From NCBI GenBank assembly GCA_964392065.1, contig CAYMOG010000020.1:1-22443 (forward strand): a stretch of DNA of 22,443 nucleotides. The letters run 5' to 3'. The stretch comes from JASBZA01 sp964392065. GTDB taxonomy: Bacteria; Bacillota; Clostridia; Saccharofermentanales; Fastidiosipilaceae. The notes beneath the pieces are model-generated. The model made no database searches. It was not told where the DNA came from and saw only the letters and a list, made by a program, of their open reading frames with translations. Position numbers and translations under genes: made by a program. Positions 13,675 to 22,263 of this stretch are shown here, piece by piece. Each line of letters begins with the position of its first letter. Position 1 is the stretch's first letter.

Positions 13675-15403
13675 AACCTATATGAAACCCATGATTGGGC
13701 GTATCGTTGGAAATGCTATTGTAAAAATGTCGGGTACGGTGCTAGAAATTGTGTTACCAACGATTCTAGCCTTTATTATTAATGATGTCGCACCAACGCG
13801 AGATGAGCAAAGAATTATTGTATGGGGCTTCATCATGATTGCTTCCTCTATTATTGCGTGGGTTCTCAATATCATTGCCAACCGTTTAGCGTCTAAGACA
13901 GCGGCGGTCGCCATTCGCAATATCAGGCAAGATTTATTTGAACGAAGTATGAATCTATCCGCTAGGCAGATTGATAAACTGGGTATATCCTCTCTTGAAT
14001 CCAGACTTACATCGGATACTTATATAATTCATCGCTTCTTGGGCGCAAGTTTACGTATGGGTATCCGTTCGGTCATGCTCTTCGTAGGTGGCGTCTTCTT
14101 CTGTTTTCTGTTGGATTGGCGCTTAGCCCTCATCCTCCTATTCTTGGTTCCCCCTCTACTCATTATTATTCGTTATATTTTCTCCCGAGCAAGACCCCTA
14201 TTTCATCAAGTGCAGCGCCGCGTAGACGAAATGGTACAAGTCATTCGTGAAAATATTCGAGGTATTCGGGTGTCCAAGGCTCTCGATAAGACAGAACACG
14301 AAAAAAACCGTTATCGCACCTCCAATCTTAATGTTCAAGATGCAGAGATTGAGGCTAACGATCAGATGGCGATCATGCAACCTGCGGTAAACGTTATTCT
14401 CTATACAGGCTTAACGCTCGTGATTATTGCGGGGGCGTACTTGGCTATGGAAGGCTTAAGTCAGCCGGGGACGGTCATGGCTTTTATGTCCTATTTCATT
14501 CAAATCACTATGTCCCTACTCGCCATGAACCGTATGTTTAATATTTATAACCGTGCCTCTGCTTCTACGGAACGTATTAATGAAGTGTTGCAACTGAATA
14601 TTGATGAAAATCAAATCATGGATCCCGAATCCACAGTAGATTTGCCAGCCAAAGATCCCCATGTTCCTGAAGTGGAGTTTCGCAACGTAAGTTTCAGCTA
14701 CTTAGGCAAGACGAAGAATCTAGATGCCATAAGTTTTACCTTGTATCCTGGCCAAACTCTAGGCATTATGGGTGCCACAGGCTCTGGTAAGAGTACATTA
14801 ACAAGACTTCTTCTGCGGCAGTACGAAGCGGACGAAGGAGAAATCCTCCTAAGAGGCATAAATATTAAGCATCTCAGGCCGAAGGATATCCGCTCCCTTT
14901 TTGGCATTGTATTTCAGAATGATTTCCTCTTCAGCGGCACGGTGCGAGAAAATATTGCTTTTGGCCGAGATATTAGTGACGATGAACTCGAACGGGCTAC
15001 GCGCTACGCCCAGGCAGAAGAGTTCTTGGCGGAGAAAGAGGGCGGCTTAGATTTCACGCTGGCATCCAAAGGCGTGAACTTGTCTGGTGGGCAGAAGCAG
15101 CGGTTATTGCTGAGTAGGTCTTTGGCCTCAGATCCTGAAATTTTGATCTTGGATGATTCGTCTTCTGCGCTCGATTTCCAGACCGACGCGAAATTACGTC
15201 AAGCGCTTAATGAGAATTTCCAAGAAACAAGCACGTTTATCATTGCACAGAGAATTAGCTCGGTACGGCATGCGGACCAAATTCTCGTCTTGCAAAACGG
15301 CAAAATGTTAGATATTGGTCCCCATGAAAAACTCATGGAAACCCTCGACTTATACCAAGAAATCGCCCAAATGCAGATGGGTCCTGAATTGAAGGAGGCT
15401 TAA
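13667..15403 (+). CDS. ABC exporter half-transporter with degenerate ATPase site (heterodimer subunit 1)
   Basis: A 578-residue type I (multidrug-type) ABC exporter: six-helix membrane domain (about 1-310) and ATPase domain (335-565). Walker A is GATGSGKST (369-377) and the signature LSGGQ (472-476) is canonical. The Walker B position that should be catalytic Glu is Asp497 (ILILDDSSSALD), and the switch His is Gln528 (IIAQRISSV). These changes define the non-catalytic site of heterodimeric exporters such as TM287/288 and LmrCD, so this subunit needs the next gene. The open frame extends 12 codons upstream, but ATG 13667 is preferred: GAGGAAG precedes it and it gives the family N-terminus. Substrate is unknown; a drug or toxic compound is inferred from MarR control. 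Confidence 0.93.
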   Translation: MLKTYMKPMIGRIVGNAIVKMSGTVLEIVLPTILAFIINDVAPTRDEQRIIVWGFIMIASSIIAWVLNIIANRLASKTAAVAIRNIRQDLFERSMNLSARQIDKLGISSLESRLTSDTYIIHRFLGASLRMGIRSVMLFVGGVFFCFLLDWRLALILLFLVPPLLIIIRYIFSRARPLFHQVQRRVDEMVQVIRENIRGIRVSKALDKTEHEKNRYRTSNLNVQDAEIEANDQMAIMQPAVNVILYTGLTLVIIAGAYLAMEGLSQPGTVMAFMSYFIQITMSLLAMNRMFNIYNRASASTERINEVLQLNIDENQIMDPESTVDLPAKDPHVPEVEFRNVSFSYLGKTKNLDAISFTLYPGQTLGIMGATGSGKSTLTRLLLRQYEADEGEILLRGINIKHLRPKDIRSLFGIVFQNDFLFSGTVRENIAFGRDISDDELERATRYAQAEEFLAEKEGGLDFTLASKGVNLSGGQKQRLLLSRSLASDPEILILDDSSSALDFQTDAKLRQALNENFQETSTFIIAQRISSVRHADQILVLQNGKMLDIGPHEKLMETLDLYQEIAQMQMGPELKEA

Positions 15404-17185
15404 ATGGCTGAATCCCCTATGATAGTTGAAGAAATACGTGATAAACCCCAGGATCGTAAGAAGGTTTTCAACGGCCTATTGCGCTATCTCTCCACAGAAA
15501 CACCGATGTTACTCTTGTCCATCTTATTAATTATATTGTCCAATGTCATTGCTCTTTTAGGCCCCTATTTTGCCGGTCTCTCTATTGATGCTATGGGTTT
15601 AGGCGCCAATGACGTGCGTTTCCGCTTGGTCGTGCAAATGGCCGTACTCATGCTGTCTACCTATGTCGTTTCTTCAGTCTTGCAGTATATCTTGACACGT
15701 ATGGTGGCTCGCGTATCCCAACGCATCGTTCGCCGTATGCGCCAAGACACCTTCGATAAGATTGTAGAACTACCACTCTCTTACATCGATACGCATCAAA
15801 CGGGAGATTTAGTCTCAAGAATTTCCTATGACCTCGATGTCGTAAGTCAGACCTTGACCCACGATATCATTCAAGTTACCGCAAGCCTCATTACGGTCGT
15901 AGGCTCCTTCCTCATGATGGTTTCCATCTCCCCCATTATGTCCGTAATTTTCTTAGGCATCATCCCCGTCACCGTCTTGTTTACTCTGTATAGAGTGCGC
16001 AAAACCAGACCACTCTTCCGTAAACGCTCTAAGAAACTAGGAGAAATGAACGGCTACGTTGAAGAAATTCTCTCTGGCCAAAAAACCATCCAAGCCTATA
16101 ACAAGCAAGAGTTCTTCTCGTCAGGCTTCCAAGAAATAAACTATGACAGTATCGAGGCCTACTACGATGCGGATTATCAAGCGGCCATAAATGGCCCTTC
16201 GGTCACCCTAATAAGTAATTTATCACTAGCGCTAGTATCCATGTTTGGTGCCCTATTCTTCTTGCAAGGGCGTCTCACTCTAGGTAATCTCTCGTCCTTT
16301 ATCCTCTACTCTCGTCGCTTCTCTGGTCCGATTAATATGATTGCCAACATCGTAGCGGAGTTACAATCTGCCGCTTCTGCCGCAGAGAGAGTGTTCAACC
16401 TCCTAGAGCAGCCCTCTGAACCTGAGGATAAAGAAGACGCAATCGTCTTAACGAATCCTAAGGGCGAAGTAGAGTTCAAAGATGTAGAATTCTCCTATAT
16501 TCCTGGAGTTCCTATCATTAAGAATCTCACGCTTAAGGCGAAGGCCGGCTCTCTAACGGCAATTGTTGGTCCAACAGGGGCGGGCAAAACGACTCTAATT
16601 AATTTACTTATGCGCTTCTACGACCCCCAGAGCGGGGAAATACGCATCGACGGTCATTCGACTCGAGACATTACTAGGCAAAGTTTAAGACGGTCCTTCG
16701 CTATGGTGCTCCAAGACACCTGGCTCTTCTCCGGCTCCATCAAGGAAAACATCGCATACGGTAAACCTGAAGCTACTGACGAAGAAATCCGTTTAGCAGC
16801 AGAAGCGGCCCACATCGACAGTTTCATTGCTGCACAGCCCGATGGCTATGATTCCATAGTTTCAGACGGTGCGGATAACTTATCCCAGGGCCAAAAACAA
16901 CTCCTTACTATTGCAAGAGCCATGCTCTTAGATACTCCTATGTTAATTCTAGACGAAGCTACTTCCAATGTAGACTCTAGAACCGAAGTCTATATCCAAG
17001 ACGCAATGAATACCTTAATTAAAGGGCGAACTTCGTTCGTCATAGCCCACCGCCTATCCACTATACAAAATGCGGATCATATACTCTTAGTAATGGATGG
17101 ACAGATAAAGGAACAAGGAACTCATGATGAGCTCCTCGCACGAGATGGCGAATACGCTAAACTCTATAACGCACAGTTTACCTAG
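15404..17185 (+). CDS. ABC exporter half-transporter with catalytic ATPase residues (heterodimer subunit 2)
   Basis: A 593-residue partner of the preceding protein: cytoplasmic N-terminal stretch (1-30), six-helix membrane domain (about 32-330) and ATPase domain (355-590). Walker A is GPTGAGKTT (389-397), Walker B LILDEATSNVD with catalytic Glu518, and the switch His549 lies in VIAHRLST. Its signature is LSQGQ (493-497) rather than LSGGQ, the deviation expected in the subunit that completes the degenerate site. The pair thus has one working and one degenerate ATP site. The ATG directly follows the TAA of the upstream gene (zero spacing) and GGAGG precedes it, so production should be coupled near 1:1. 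It converges on the metallopeptidase gene 161 bases away; no strong terminator is visible. Confidence 0.94.
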   Translation: MAESPMIVEEIRDKPQDRKKVFNGLLRYLSTETPMLLLSILLIILSNVIALLGPYFAGLSIDAMGLGANDVRFRLVVQMAVLMLSTYVVSSVLQYILTRMVARVSQRIVRRMRQDTFDKIVELPLSYIDTHQTGDLVSRISYDLDVVSQTLTHDIIQVTASLITVVGSFLMMVSISPIMSVIFLGIIPVTVLFTLYRVRKTRPLFRKRSKKLGEMNGYVEEILSGQKTIQAYNKQEFFSSGFQEINYDSIEAYYDADYQAAINGPSVTLISNLSLALVSMFGALFFLQGRLTLGNLSSFILYSRRFSGPINMIANIVAELQSAASAAERVFNLLEQPSEPEDKEDAIVLTNPKGEVEFKDVEFSYIPGVPIIKNLTLKAKAGSLTAIVGPTGAGKTTLINLLMRFYDPQSGEIRIDGHSTRDITRQSLRRSFAMVLQDTWLFSGSIKENIAYGKPEATDEEIRLAAEAAHIDSFIAAQPDGYDSIVSDGADNLSQGQKQLLTIARAMLLDTPMLILDEATSNVDSRTEVYIQDAMNTLIKGRTSFVIAHRLSTIQNADHILLVMDGQIKEQGTHDELLARDGEYAKLYNAQFT

Positions 17186-17346
17186 GTTCTGATGTGAGAC
17201 GATCATTTTGCTAGCTTGACCGGGCCGGAGACGATATAGAACAGTTGTGTTCCGCTGTAAATATTCATGTGGTAGCCCGAGATTGTCTCTATTTGAAACA
17301 TTCTCGCGCTATTTGCTCCCTAATATTTCCCTAGCTCTTAAGTTAT

Positions 17347-19530
17347 TTACGAGTATTGTTGTGGACCACTATTCTTAAAAGCAGACCACAAATCACTCCA
17401 TAACTCACCGGACAGCGCATAGCGAATCAAATCGGGTAGAAGCCTTACATATTGCCAGGGTCTGAGGTTTCCTTCTCCATTCCATAAACCTGAATGGTAG
17501 TAGTCTTCAGGGCCAGGTCGTACGAGATCTGAGTTATCCTCGTCGTTTCTAGTGCTAGGCTCTGGCTCTAATACGGAAGTAGACGGAGTCGAGTCTCTAT
17601 TATCGGTTGGATCCGTTTTAGACCCATATTCCGGTAGGTTTATTGTTGGTCTCGTACCATCCGCTTCAGGATCAAGCGATGTGGTAGTCTGTGTTTCTTC
17701 TTGATTTTGTGCTTGTCTACGTTCCAGTTCTTCAGAATACGCTTCACCATCAATAAACATAGGATTATTGACATAGTGATATATGGCTTGGGCAATAAGT
17801 TCTATGGCTTCGACTTTGAAAATATCCATAAACCTTGCTTCTTTTAATAACGCCCGAAAATCATAAGCTTCTTCACCATAAGAACTTAAATCCAGATATT
17901 TATTTATTGCTTCATCATAATCTCTAAGCATTTCAGGCACTAGGCTACCCGCTGCCATTGCAGAGATCGAATAGCTCAAATAATAGAAGGGGGCATGATA
18001 CATGTGATAGAACATCCAATCGGTATTCTCTCTGTAGCCTAAGCTGTACTCTTCAGATAATGCTACAAATTTTTCGTTTAACCCCTCCACGGTTAAATGC
18101 TCAGTGGTGTGGGCATATGTTTCAAATTCATTATACATAGCACCCGATAGCATGGAATGTACTAAATCATTAAGACTTCTATCAATGGCGTCTTGGGCAT
18201 ATCGCTCCCCGAATATATCCCTATAGAAAGGCATGAAGAGCAGCTCAAGGCCCTGGGAGTGGATTTCTGCGATATCGATGTTGCTTTGGGCGAAGAAGCT
18301 TCCTTCTGATTCACGTACGGCCGTATTGAAGTGGCCAAATTCATGGATAAGTGTGCTGAAACTATAGAAATCCGGATAGGGGTATTGGTAAATCATGGCG
18401 GAACCATGACTGGGCACTGACATGGTGTAGGAAACTTGTTCGCTGTGTTCACCTATTCCTTGTTTATGGAGCTTAGCATCTACTAAATATTGGTAACTGT
18501 CCATAAGTTCGGAAGAGATAAAAGGCAGATACTTAACCGGTACCTCGAGAAGTTCTTGTTCTCTCGAAAATGTAATATCCTCTACGGCGTCCCAGTCAAG
18601 TTTGAAGCTTAAGTAGAGGTGGAGCCTAGGCATTTGCGTTTTAATGGCTTCATAATAGTTTTCTAAGTCTTCAGTCGTATAGTCCCTTCCGAAGGTTTCT
18701 TCTTGCTTCCATTCGAGATAATTCTTATAACCAGACTCTCTAGCAAATTCGTTGCGAAGCTCTACAAGAGCAAGATAAATATTACCCATCGCTTCCCAAT
18801 CTTTGTCCTTGTTTCTAGCTTCATTGGACAGGGCATCATATGCATGTTCTAGCTCGGTTTGTTCGTGACGTATAGCAAGTTGCCTCTCCGTAAGCGTAGT
18901 CGTTTCCGCTAATTCTCTTGCTTTTTTCTCACCTAGGATAGCATTAAAATGCGATGCCAAAGCCTCATTACGTTGAACACTCTGCAAACTCTCTAATAGT
19001 AAGTTGAAAATTTCTCCACTTAAATTCTTCATATGAGCCAGCTCTTGACTATGTTCTTCGTGCGTTACATCGGAAGAATAGAGATAAGAGATAAATGAAT
19101 ACTGTGTAACATAGTAATCATAGGCATCGAGAAGCTCCTGTAAAGCCTTTTGCATAGCATCTTTACTTGGTACGCTCTCGGGTGTCTTATCTAGAGTCTC
19201 TCTACTTACACCTAAATTTTCCGCAAATTGATCTAGAGCGTCTTCGAACTGCTCTTTAGAATAATGTTCGTAGACGATGTCTTCTTGAGTAAACTCGGGA
19301 GGAGACCAGGGCCCATAGAAATCCGTATCGTTCTCATCATAGATATTAATCTCTAAGCGCGGGAACAGTTCCTGATTCAAAGGTTTCCGAGCAGAGCTAT
19401 CCGCTTGCAAACTGGCTGCTTCTGAAGCGAAAACCAAACTCACAATACTTAAAATTGACCCTAATACAAAGGCTAATACCAGAAAAACGGCAACAACTCT
19501 TCTTATTTTCTTATGATCGTACTTCTTCAA
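17347..19530 (-). CDS. Membrane-anchored M3-type zinc metallopeptidase (oligoendopeptidase F-like)
   Basis: A 727-residue predicted extracytoplasmic zinc peptidase. Residues 1-10 are basic and about 12-35 hydrophobic, a signal anchor or signal peptide. The zinc site is HEFGH (396-400), with the third ligand likely Glu422 in DIAEIHSQGLE, a spacing typical of the M3 family. After the catalytic helices a Thr/Ser/Pro/Asp-rich linker (about 608-690) leads to a short Trp-rich C-terminal segment (LWNGEGNLRPWQYVRLLPD) that I do not recognise. M3 enzymes usually act in the cytoplasm on short peptides, so an exported form with a linker and tail is less common. The start is TTG (19528-19530) with AGGGG before it; this is the only choice that retains the hydrophobic N-terminus. 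It follows the ATPase gene by 15 bases. Confidence 0.85.
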   Translation of the reverse strand: MKKYDHKKIRRVVAVFLVLAFVLGSILSIVSLVFASEAASLQADSSARKPLNQELFPRLEINIYDENDTDFYGPWSPPEFTQEDIVYEHYSKEQFEDALDQFAENLGVSRETLDKTPESVPSKDAMQKALQELLDAYDYYVTQYSFISYLYSSDVTHEEHSQELAHMKNLSGEIFNLLLESLQSVQRNEALASHFNAILGEKKARELAETTTLTERQLAIRHEQTELEHAYDALSNEARNKDKDWEAMGNIYLALVELRNEFARESGYKNYLEWKQEETFGRDYTTEDLENYYEAIKTQMPRLHLYLSFKLDWDAVEDITFSREQELLEVPVKYLPFISSELMDSYQYLVDAKLHKQGIGEHSEQVSYTMSVPSHGSAMIYQYPYPDFYSFSTLIHEFGHFNTAVRESEGSFFAQSNIDIAEIHSQGLELLFMPFYRDIFGERYAQDAIDRSLNDLVHSMLSGAMYNEFETYAHTTEHLTVEGLNEKFVALSEEYSLGYRENTDWMFYHMYHAPFYYLSYSISAMAAGSLVPEMLRDYDEAINKYLDLSSYGEEAYDFRALLKEARFMDIFKVEAIELIAQAIYHYVNNPMFIDGEAYSEELERRQAQNQEETQTTTSLDPEADGTRPTINLPEYGSKTDPTDNRDSTPSTSVLEPEPSTRNDEDNSDLVRPGPEDYYHSGLWNGEGNLRPWQYVRLLPDLIRYALSGELWSDLWSAFKNSGPQQYS

Positions 19531-19545
19531 TCTTATCCCCTAAAC

Positions 19546-21084
19546 CTAAGGCATGTTAATAACTTGCCATTGCCCAGTATCTTGGGCAAGCTTCCTCAGT
19601 CTCTTGTGACATGTAAATAGGAGCACTTGCTTCTTATCTACCTCTCCATCTGCATGAAGACCCCACTTCGCTAATAAATTCAGAGCCTCAAGACTACGTT
19701 TCTCATCGAAATGGAGCAAAATATCATCTAAAAATAAAGGATATTTTCGCTCACCCACTAAATAATCCGTCAGCGCGAGCCGGAAGGAGAAATATACTTG
19801 GTCTTGTGTACCGCTACTGAAGCGATCAATAGGAAAACACTGTTTCGTCTTCTTATCCTCTATGGCCAAAGCGAACGCTTCATCCATTAGAATCCTATTA
19901 TAACGGCCTCGACTCATTTTTTGCATATATTTTTCTGCGCTCTTACGAAATTTCGGCAAAAACTTCTTCCTGTAGGCATGGATTTTCTCAATTATTAAGT
20001 TCTCGGCAAGAGTAAATGCTTCTAATTCTATTTTATAGTCGCTGCGTTTCTGCTTAAGATTCTTGAGTGCTTGCGACGTCTGCCATAACAGACTAGCAGG
20101 ATCCGCTTTATTACCATGTTTTATATAAATGGCATCGATTTCCGTATAAATTCTCTCTACTTCTAATTCTAGTGTAGAAAGCTTCCGACTAATTTCCATC
20201 AATTCTTTCTGATGGAGGACAATGTCTGAGAGAATGTCTTGTTTCTCAAGGTTTTCTCCAGAGCTTTTCTGTTTACCCAGAAAACGCAATACACGTGCCC
20301 AGACTCCCTCGCTTCTACTCTCTTCTTGTGGCAGTTCTACCAGTCTATACTCAAGTTTATTAATCTTCTCTTGCACTTGGGCTAACTCAGCGTCTAACGA
20401 GGTCTTGATAAGGGCCTTTTGATTTGCAGTTTCTTGAAGTTTATCAAGCTCTAATAGGTCCTCTTTATGTTGATCCATTTGATCTTTCAAGTGTTGTATT
20501 TCTGCTTCTATTTCCTCTAATCCATAACGAGCTTGTAGTTTATCTCTCATCCCATTGAGATTTCGATAGATCTCTGACTCCCCTATACCTTCACCACTAA
20601 GTAGCAAAACAGATATATTCTGCCATATTTTTTCGGAGAAATTTGCAGTCTTATCCTCCGCCGCTCTCTGTAGACCACCCGCTTCAATGAAGAAGCTCCG
20701 GTTAAACAAACTCCTGTCAATGCCTAATAGAAATTCGCCTGGTTCTAAGTCGCTCTCCTCCATTAGCCGTTTATTTTCACTTAAGTTCACTAGAACAAAC
20801 TTATCACCACCTTCACCTGAGCCGAAATCCCTTGCAAGCTCATACTGAATTCCATCATAGCTAAACCATACGTTTCCTCCCATAGAGCTCCCATCCCATG
20901 GTTTAACTTTCTGAAATGCATCGGTACCGTCGACCAAACCATATAACATAGACCGTATAAATTCCAAAACAGTTGATTTACCCTTCTCATTTGGTCCATA
21001 AATCACATTAGCACCAGACGAAAATTGCAAAGAATAGTTCTTAAGCCCTGCAAAAGCCTTGATATAAATAGCATTAATATGCAT
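19546..21084 (-). CDS. Short YhaN/Rad50/SbcC-like ATPase
   Basis: A 512-residue SMC/Rad50-type ATPase. Walker A is GPNEKGKST (30-38), the signature SSGTQDQVYFSFRLAL (423-438) and Walker B PLFLDDILLHFDE (449-461). Two charged, coiled-coil-prone stretches (about 185-260 and 280-370) are separated by a short region around 255-280, without a visible zinc hook. Family members such as YhaN and SbcC are commonly 850-1050 residues, so the arms here are much shorter. The gene begins 3 bases after the phosphoesterase gene, the classic SbcD-SbcC/YhaO-YhaN pairing, so the products likely form one DNA end-processing nuclease complex. The ATG has GGAAGGA upstream, within the end of the preceding gene. A compact paralogue of SbcC, rather than SbcC itself, is my preferred reading. 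Confidence 0.85.
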   Translation of the reverse strand: MHINAIYIKAFAGLKNYSLQFSSGANVIYGPNEKGKSTVLEFIRSMLYGLVDGTDAFQKVKPWDGSSMGGNVWFSYDGIQYELARDFGSGEGGDKFVLVNLSENKRLMEESDLEPGEFLLGIDRSLFNRSFFIEAGGLQRAAEDKTANFSEKIWQNISVLLLSGEGIGESEIYRNLNGMRDKLQARYGLEEIEAEIQHLKDQMDQHKEDLLELDKLQETANQKALIKTSLDAELAQVQEKINKLEYRLVELPQEESRSEGVWARVLRFLGKQKSSGENLEKQDILSDIVLHQKELMEISRKLSTLELEVERIYTEIDAIYIKHGNKADPASLLWQTSQALKNLKQKRSDYKIELEAFTLAENLIIEKIHAYRKKFLPKFRKSAEKYMQKMSRGRYNRILMDEAFALAIEDKKTKQCFPIDRFSSGTQDQVYFSFRLALTDYLVGERKYPLFLDDILLHFDEKRSLEALNLLAKWGLHADGEVDKKQVLLFTCHKRLRKLAQDTGQWQVINMP

Positions 21085-21087
21085 AGT

Positions 21088-22233
21088 CTAATCCTTCCGT
21101 TCTTTACCCAGAGCTTCTAAACCGTACCGCAGAGCTTGGTCATAAATTCTACGCTTAGAATGAGAAGCTAGACCCCTCTGTTTCTGGATATCCCGATAAA
21201 ATACACCTGCTATCCCCTTTTCGTCTCGTAATGCCTCGTGGTCCACCCCAGAAATTGTCCTATCGATAAGCTCGACCTCTTGGTAGCGAGAACCAAGAGC
21301 CGTTAGAATTTCTCGTTCTGAAATAGGCTGTTTCACCTCTCCTAGTAGTGTGAGACGCAGAGCATACGCATTTCCCTCCTCATGCTTCGTATCGAGGCTT
21401 GCGTCTATCTTAGCAAGAACATCATCCTCTCTATTTAGAGAAATTTCTACAATTTCATACAAATAGGGAGCCAAGGACAAGAAGACTTCCTCCTCCAAAC
21501 TCTTACCTCGATAACGCAAATATAGAATTCCGCGCGCTCCTGCATCCGCATAAGACGTCCCCTGAATAGGACCGGGATACGCACAACGTACTCCATCTTG
21601 TTCAACTAATTGAGGAGGATTTCCATGTACATGACCTAGTGCAACATAATCGAACGGACCCGCCAAAACCTCGTCTTTTTCCAAATAATTATTATTAGAT
21701 TCTCCGCCTTCTCCCAATTGACCATGAAGAAGTGCCACCGACAAGGTTTGATCTGTAATCATTTGACTCTCTGCCGACCTCTGGTACGTCTCCACAAGCT
21801 CGGGCCAAAGCCCCACTTCCTGCCTAGATTTTGTGAAACTATGCCCTGTAATGGCTAGATTTAACTTCTCGATATAAAGCGTTTTGGGGCCATCGAAAAA
21901 ATATACATGTTTAGGCCAGAAATTCTTCCTTCTGTAAGGAGATCTAGAAACAAAAGGATCGTGATTTCCTCCTACTATAAAAACCTTAACATCTGCATCA
22001 CTTAACGTTTGTAATGAATCCCTCACTTCTAGGATTTCATCTTCCGTTATAGAAGCAACTTCTATAAAATCACCGGCTATAAGTAAGATTTGGATCCGTT
22101 GCTCTATCACCCAAGAAACAAGTCTCGAGAAAGCAATGAAATGCCTCCGCCTACTCTCCTCATTCTGATCAATATCCGTTCCACCTAGATGGAAGTCTGC
22201 TCCATGCACTATGCGTATCTCTGGTTCTTGCAT
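21088..22233 (-). CDS. Mre11/SbcD/YhaO-like DNA repair metallophosphoesterase
   Basis: A 381-residue calcineurin-like phosphoesterase of the exonuclease type. Metal-binding motifs run in order: GADFHLG (11-17; Asp13, His15), GDFIE (54-58), GGNHD (88-92), ALLHGQ (His170) and GHVH (200-203). The first motif has phenylalanine where many SbcD proteins have leucine, with no loss of ligands. A C-terminal domain (about 235-381) would cap the nuclease and contact the ATPase arms. The ATG follows AGGAGG. The downstream gene, 3 bases away, is the matching ATPase, so a two-subunit nuclease for double-strand ends or DNA hairpins is inferred. The preceding beta-glucuronidase gene ends only 30 bases upstream on the same strand, with no clear terminator between them. 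Confidence 0.92.
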   Translation of the reverse strand: MQEPEIRIVHGADFHLGGTDIDQNEESRRRHFIAFSRLVSWVIEQRIQILLIAGDFIEVASITEDEILEVRDSLQTLSDADVKVFIVGGNHDPFVSRSPYRRKNFWPKHVYFFDGPKTLYIEKLNLAITGHSFTKSRQEVGLWPELVETYQRSAESQMITDQTLSVALLHGQLGEGGESNNNYLEKDEVLAGPFDYVALGHVHGNPPQLVEQDGVRCAYPGPIQGTSYADAGARGILYLRYRGKSLEEEVFLSLAPYLYEIVEISLNREDDVLAKIDASLDTKHEEGNAYALRLTLLGEVKQPISEREILTALGSRYQEVELIDRTISGVDHEALRDEKGIAGVFYRDIQKQRGLASHSKRRIYDQALRYGLEALGKERKD

Positions 22234-22263
22234 CCAATCATCCTCCTAGTGTAGGCCAGATCT

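Noticed and set aside
17212..17310. Small minus-strand frame in the gap after the metallopeptidase, beginning MFQIETISGYHMNIYS and ending at a TGA
   Set aside because: It has only about 32 codons, a poorly spaced AGGGAG and no recognisable family. It is compatible with chance in a 161-base gap.
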